Shown here: in pieces, positions 63,615-64,000 of the stretch | How positions within the stretch are numbered: position 1 is the stretch's first letter | Layout: every line of letters begins with the position of its first letter | IMG/VR virus record: IMGVR_UViG_3300008117_000032 | Span: 62,001-126,000 of that record | Origin: a virus | Direction: 5' to 3' (one strand) | DNA: 64,000 bases | Notes under the pieces: generated by a model | The model's input: the letters and a program-made list of their open reading frames with translations, nothing else | Databases searched by the model: none | What the model was told of the DNA's origin: nothing | Made by a program: the position numbers and the translations under genes

Positions 63615-64000
63615 ATGAAAACAATAATTACTTCTATATTTTTATTTATCACGATTCTATGTAAAGGACAAACGAGTGATGTTATGTATGTTCCCGACCA
63701 AAAAACATTGGTTGTGACCTATCACAATAATTTCAACGGAGTCGGATTCTATGTTGGTGGTTATCTTGTTGCGACCTTCCCCGCACCATACATATATACA
63801 ACCCCAATGTCTCGAATTAATCGTGTGGGTCTAAGTTTAACAAATCATCAGATATCAATTATGGGTGGTATTTTCGGTGAATCTTATTACGATAGTGTAT
63901 CAATCAAACCTGATATTTGGCTCAAAATTCACCCCATAAGAATCCTTACCAAGACCAATAAAGGAATTGACTTGTCTTTGGGTGTTAATTACATGAAAGG
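63615..64000 (+). CDS. Secreted protein, 3' end cut by the window
   Basis: 128 residues visible, frame open to the end. Signal peptide MKTIITSIFLFITILCKG then QTSDVMYVPDQKT. The visible part has alternating beta strands (VGFYVGGYLVATFP, VSIKPDIWLKIHP, GIDLSLGVNYMK), suggesting an outer-membrane or surface beta protein. Driven by a full host-type promoter. Confidence 0.6.
   Translation, partial: MKTIITSIFLFITILCKGQTSDVMYVPDQKTLVVTYHNNFNGVGFYVGGYLVATFPAPYIYTTPMSRINRVGLSLTNHQISIMGGIFGESYYDSVSIKPDIWLKIHPIRILTKTNKGIDLSLGVNYMK

Noticed and set aside
1-64000. Host chromosomal island rather than phage
   Set aside because: The T9SS, cyclophilin and lectin genes would fit a Bacteroidota genome, but the leader-tagged genes, endolysins, holin-like proteins, phage-style tRNAs and gene density fit a phage better. 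With no structural gene in view this is not proven.
1-64000. Leaders as ordinary secretion signals or phage-nucleus import tags
   Set aside because: They are charged amphipathic helices without a hydrophobic core, so not Sec signals. Nuclear-type import cannot be excluded, but the (I/L)xE ending specifically matches prohead-protease sites.

Overview
The window looks like part of a large, AT-rich double-stranded DNA phage genome whose host is probably a member of the Bacteroidota. I see no terminase, capsid, tail-tube or polymerase gene here, so the phage call rests on gene style: dense, short, co-oriented genes, many with no recognisable family; several cell-wall lysis enzymes; small membrane proteins; tRNA genes; and a shared N-terminal tag (below). 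The host call rests on a protein with a type IX secretion (Por) C-terminal sorting domain, a few promoters of the Bacteroidota form TTTG-N19/20-TAnnTTTG, and the lack of Shine-Dalgarno sequences.

The main feature is a set of about 30 otherwise unrelated proteins that begin with one of a few short amphipathic leaders ending in (I/L)-x-E. Examples are the LTExDL...VIKEQ, KYIITExQ...EQ, NENISRVKELMG and SKIRHIQE...LLKE classes. This matches the capsid-targeting sequences of T4 internal proteins, which the prohead protease cuts after (L/I)xE. I infer that much of the window encodes proteins packed in the head and delivered into the cell with the DNA. The cargo includes an L,D-transpeptidase, glucosaminidases, lysozyme-like proteins, a C39-type peptidase, HExxH metallopeptidases, a zeta/CPT-like kinase, two ParB-like proteins, a PPK2 kinase, a possible PD-(D/E)XK nuclease, a phosphatase/SGNH fusion and membrane-active-looking proteins.

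Layout. 1-3.8 kb: phosphatase/SGNH protein, C39-like peptidase and small proteins. 3.8-5.5 kb: two GIY-YIG-type (T5orf172-like) genes with two copies of a composite hairpin. 5.5-7.9 kb: an origin-like region (28-bp iterons, DnaA-box-like sites, G-rich repeats) with small genes. 7.9-12.5 kb: a cassette array in which each tagged gene has its own TATTTAT promoter and near-identical terminator. 12.7-14.4 kb: overlapping tiny genes sharing a C-terminal G-x-N-x-x-I-H box. 14.4-19.4 kb: a second cassette array with a different upstream module (kinase, ParB-like, L,D-transpeptidase, metallopeptidase). 19.4-37 kb: small tagged proteins, membrane peptides, glucosaminidases, cyclophilin and two sulfotransferase-like proteins. 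37-42.8 kb: lysis and wall enzymes, GH25 lysozyme and a secreted nuclease. 43.0-43.5 kb: an odd tRNA and a probable non-coding RNA. 43.5-46.7 kb: adhesin-like proteins and the putative nuclease. 46.7-50.1 kb (minus): metallophosphoesterase, cREC-like protein and others. 50.2-58.2 kb (minus): GH19 endolysin, then a cell-surface locus (lectin, dockerin, CsgG-like, holin-like, cohesin/dockerin/T9SS). 58.2-64 kb: PPK2, flavodoxin-like and 2OG-oxygenase genes, two tRNAs and a secreted protein running off the end.

Regulation: nearly every tagged gene has TATTTAT(A/T) 3-5 or 11-16 bases before its start codon, on either strand. This resembles a phage late -10 box and implies leaderless or very short-leader mRNAs. 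A smaller set carries host-type TAnnTTTG promoters.
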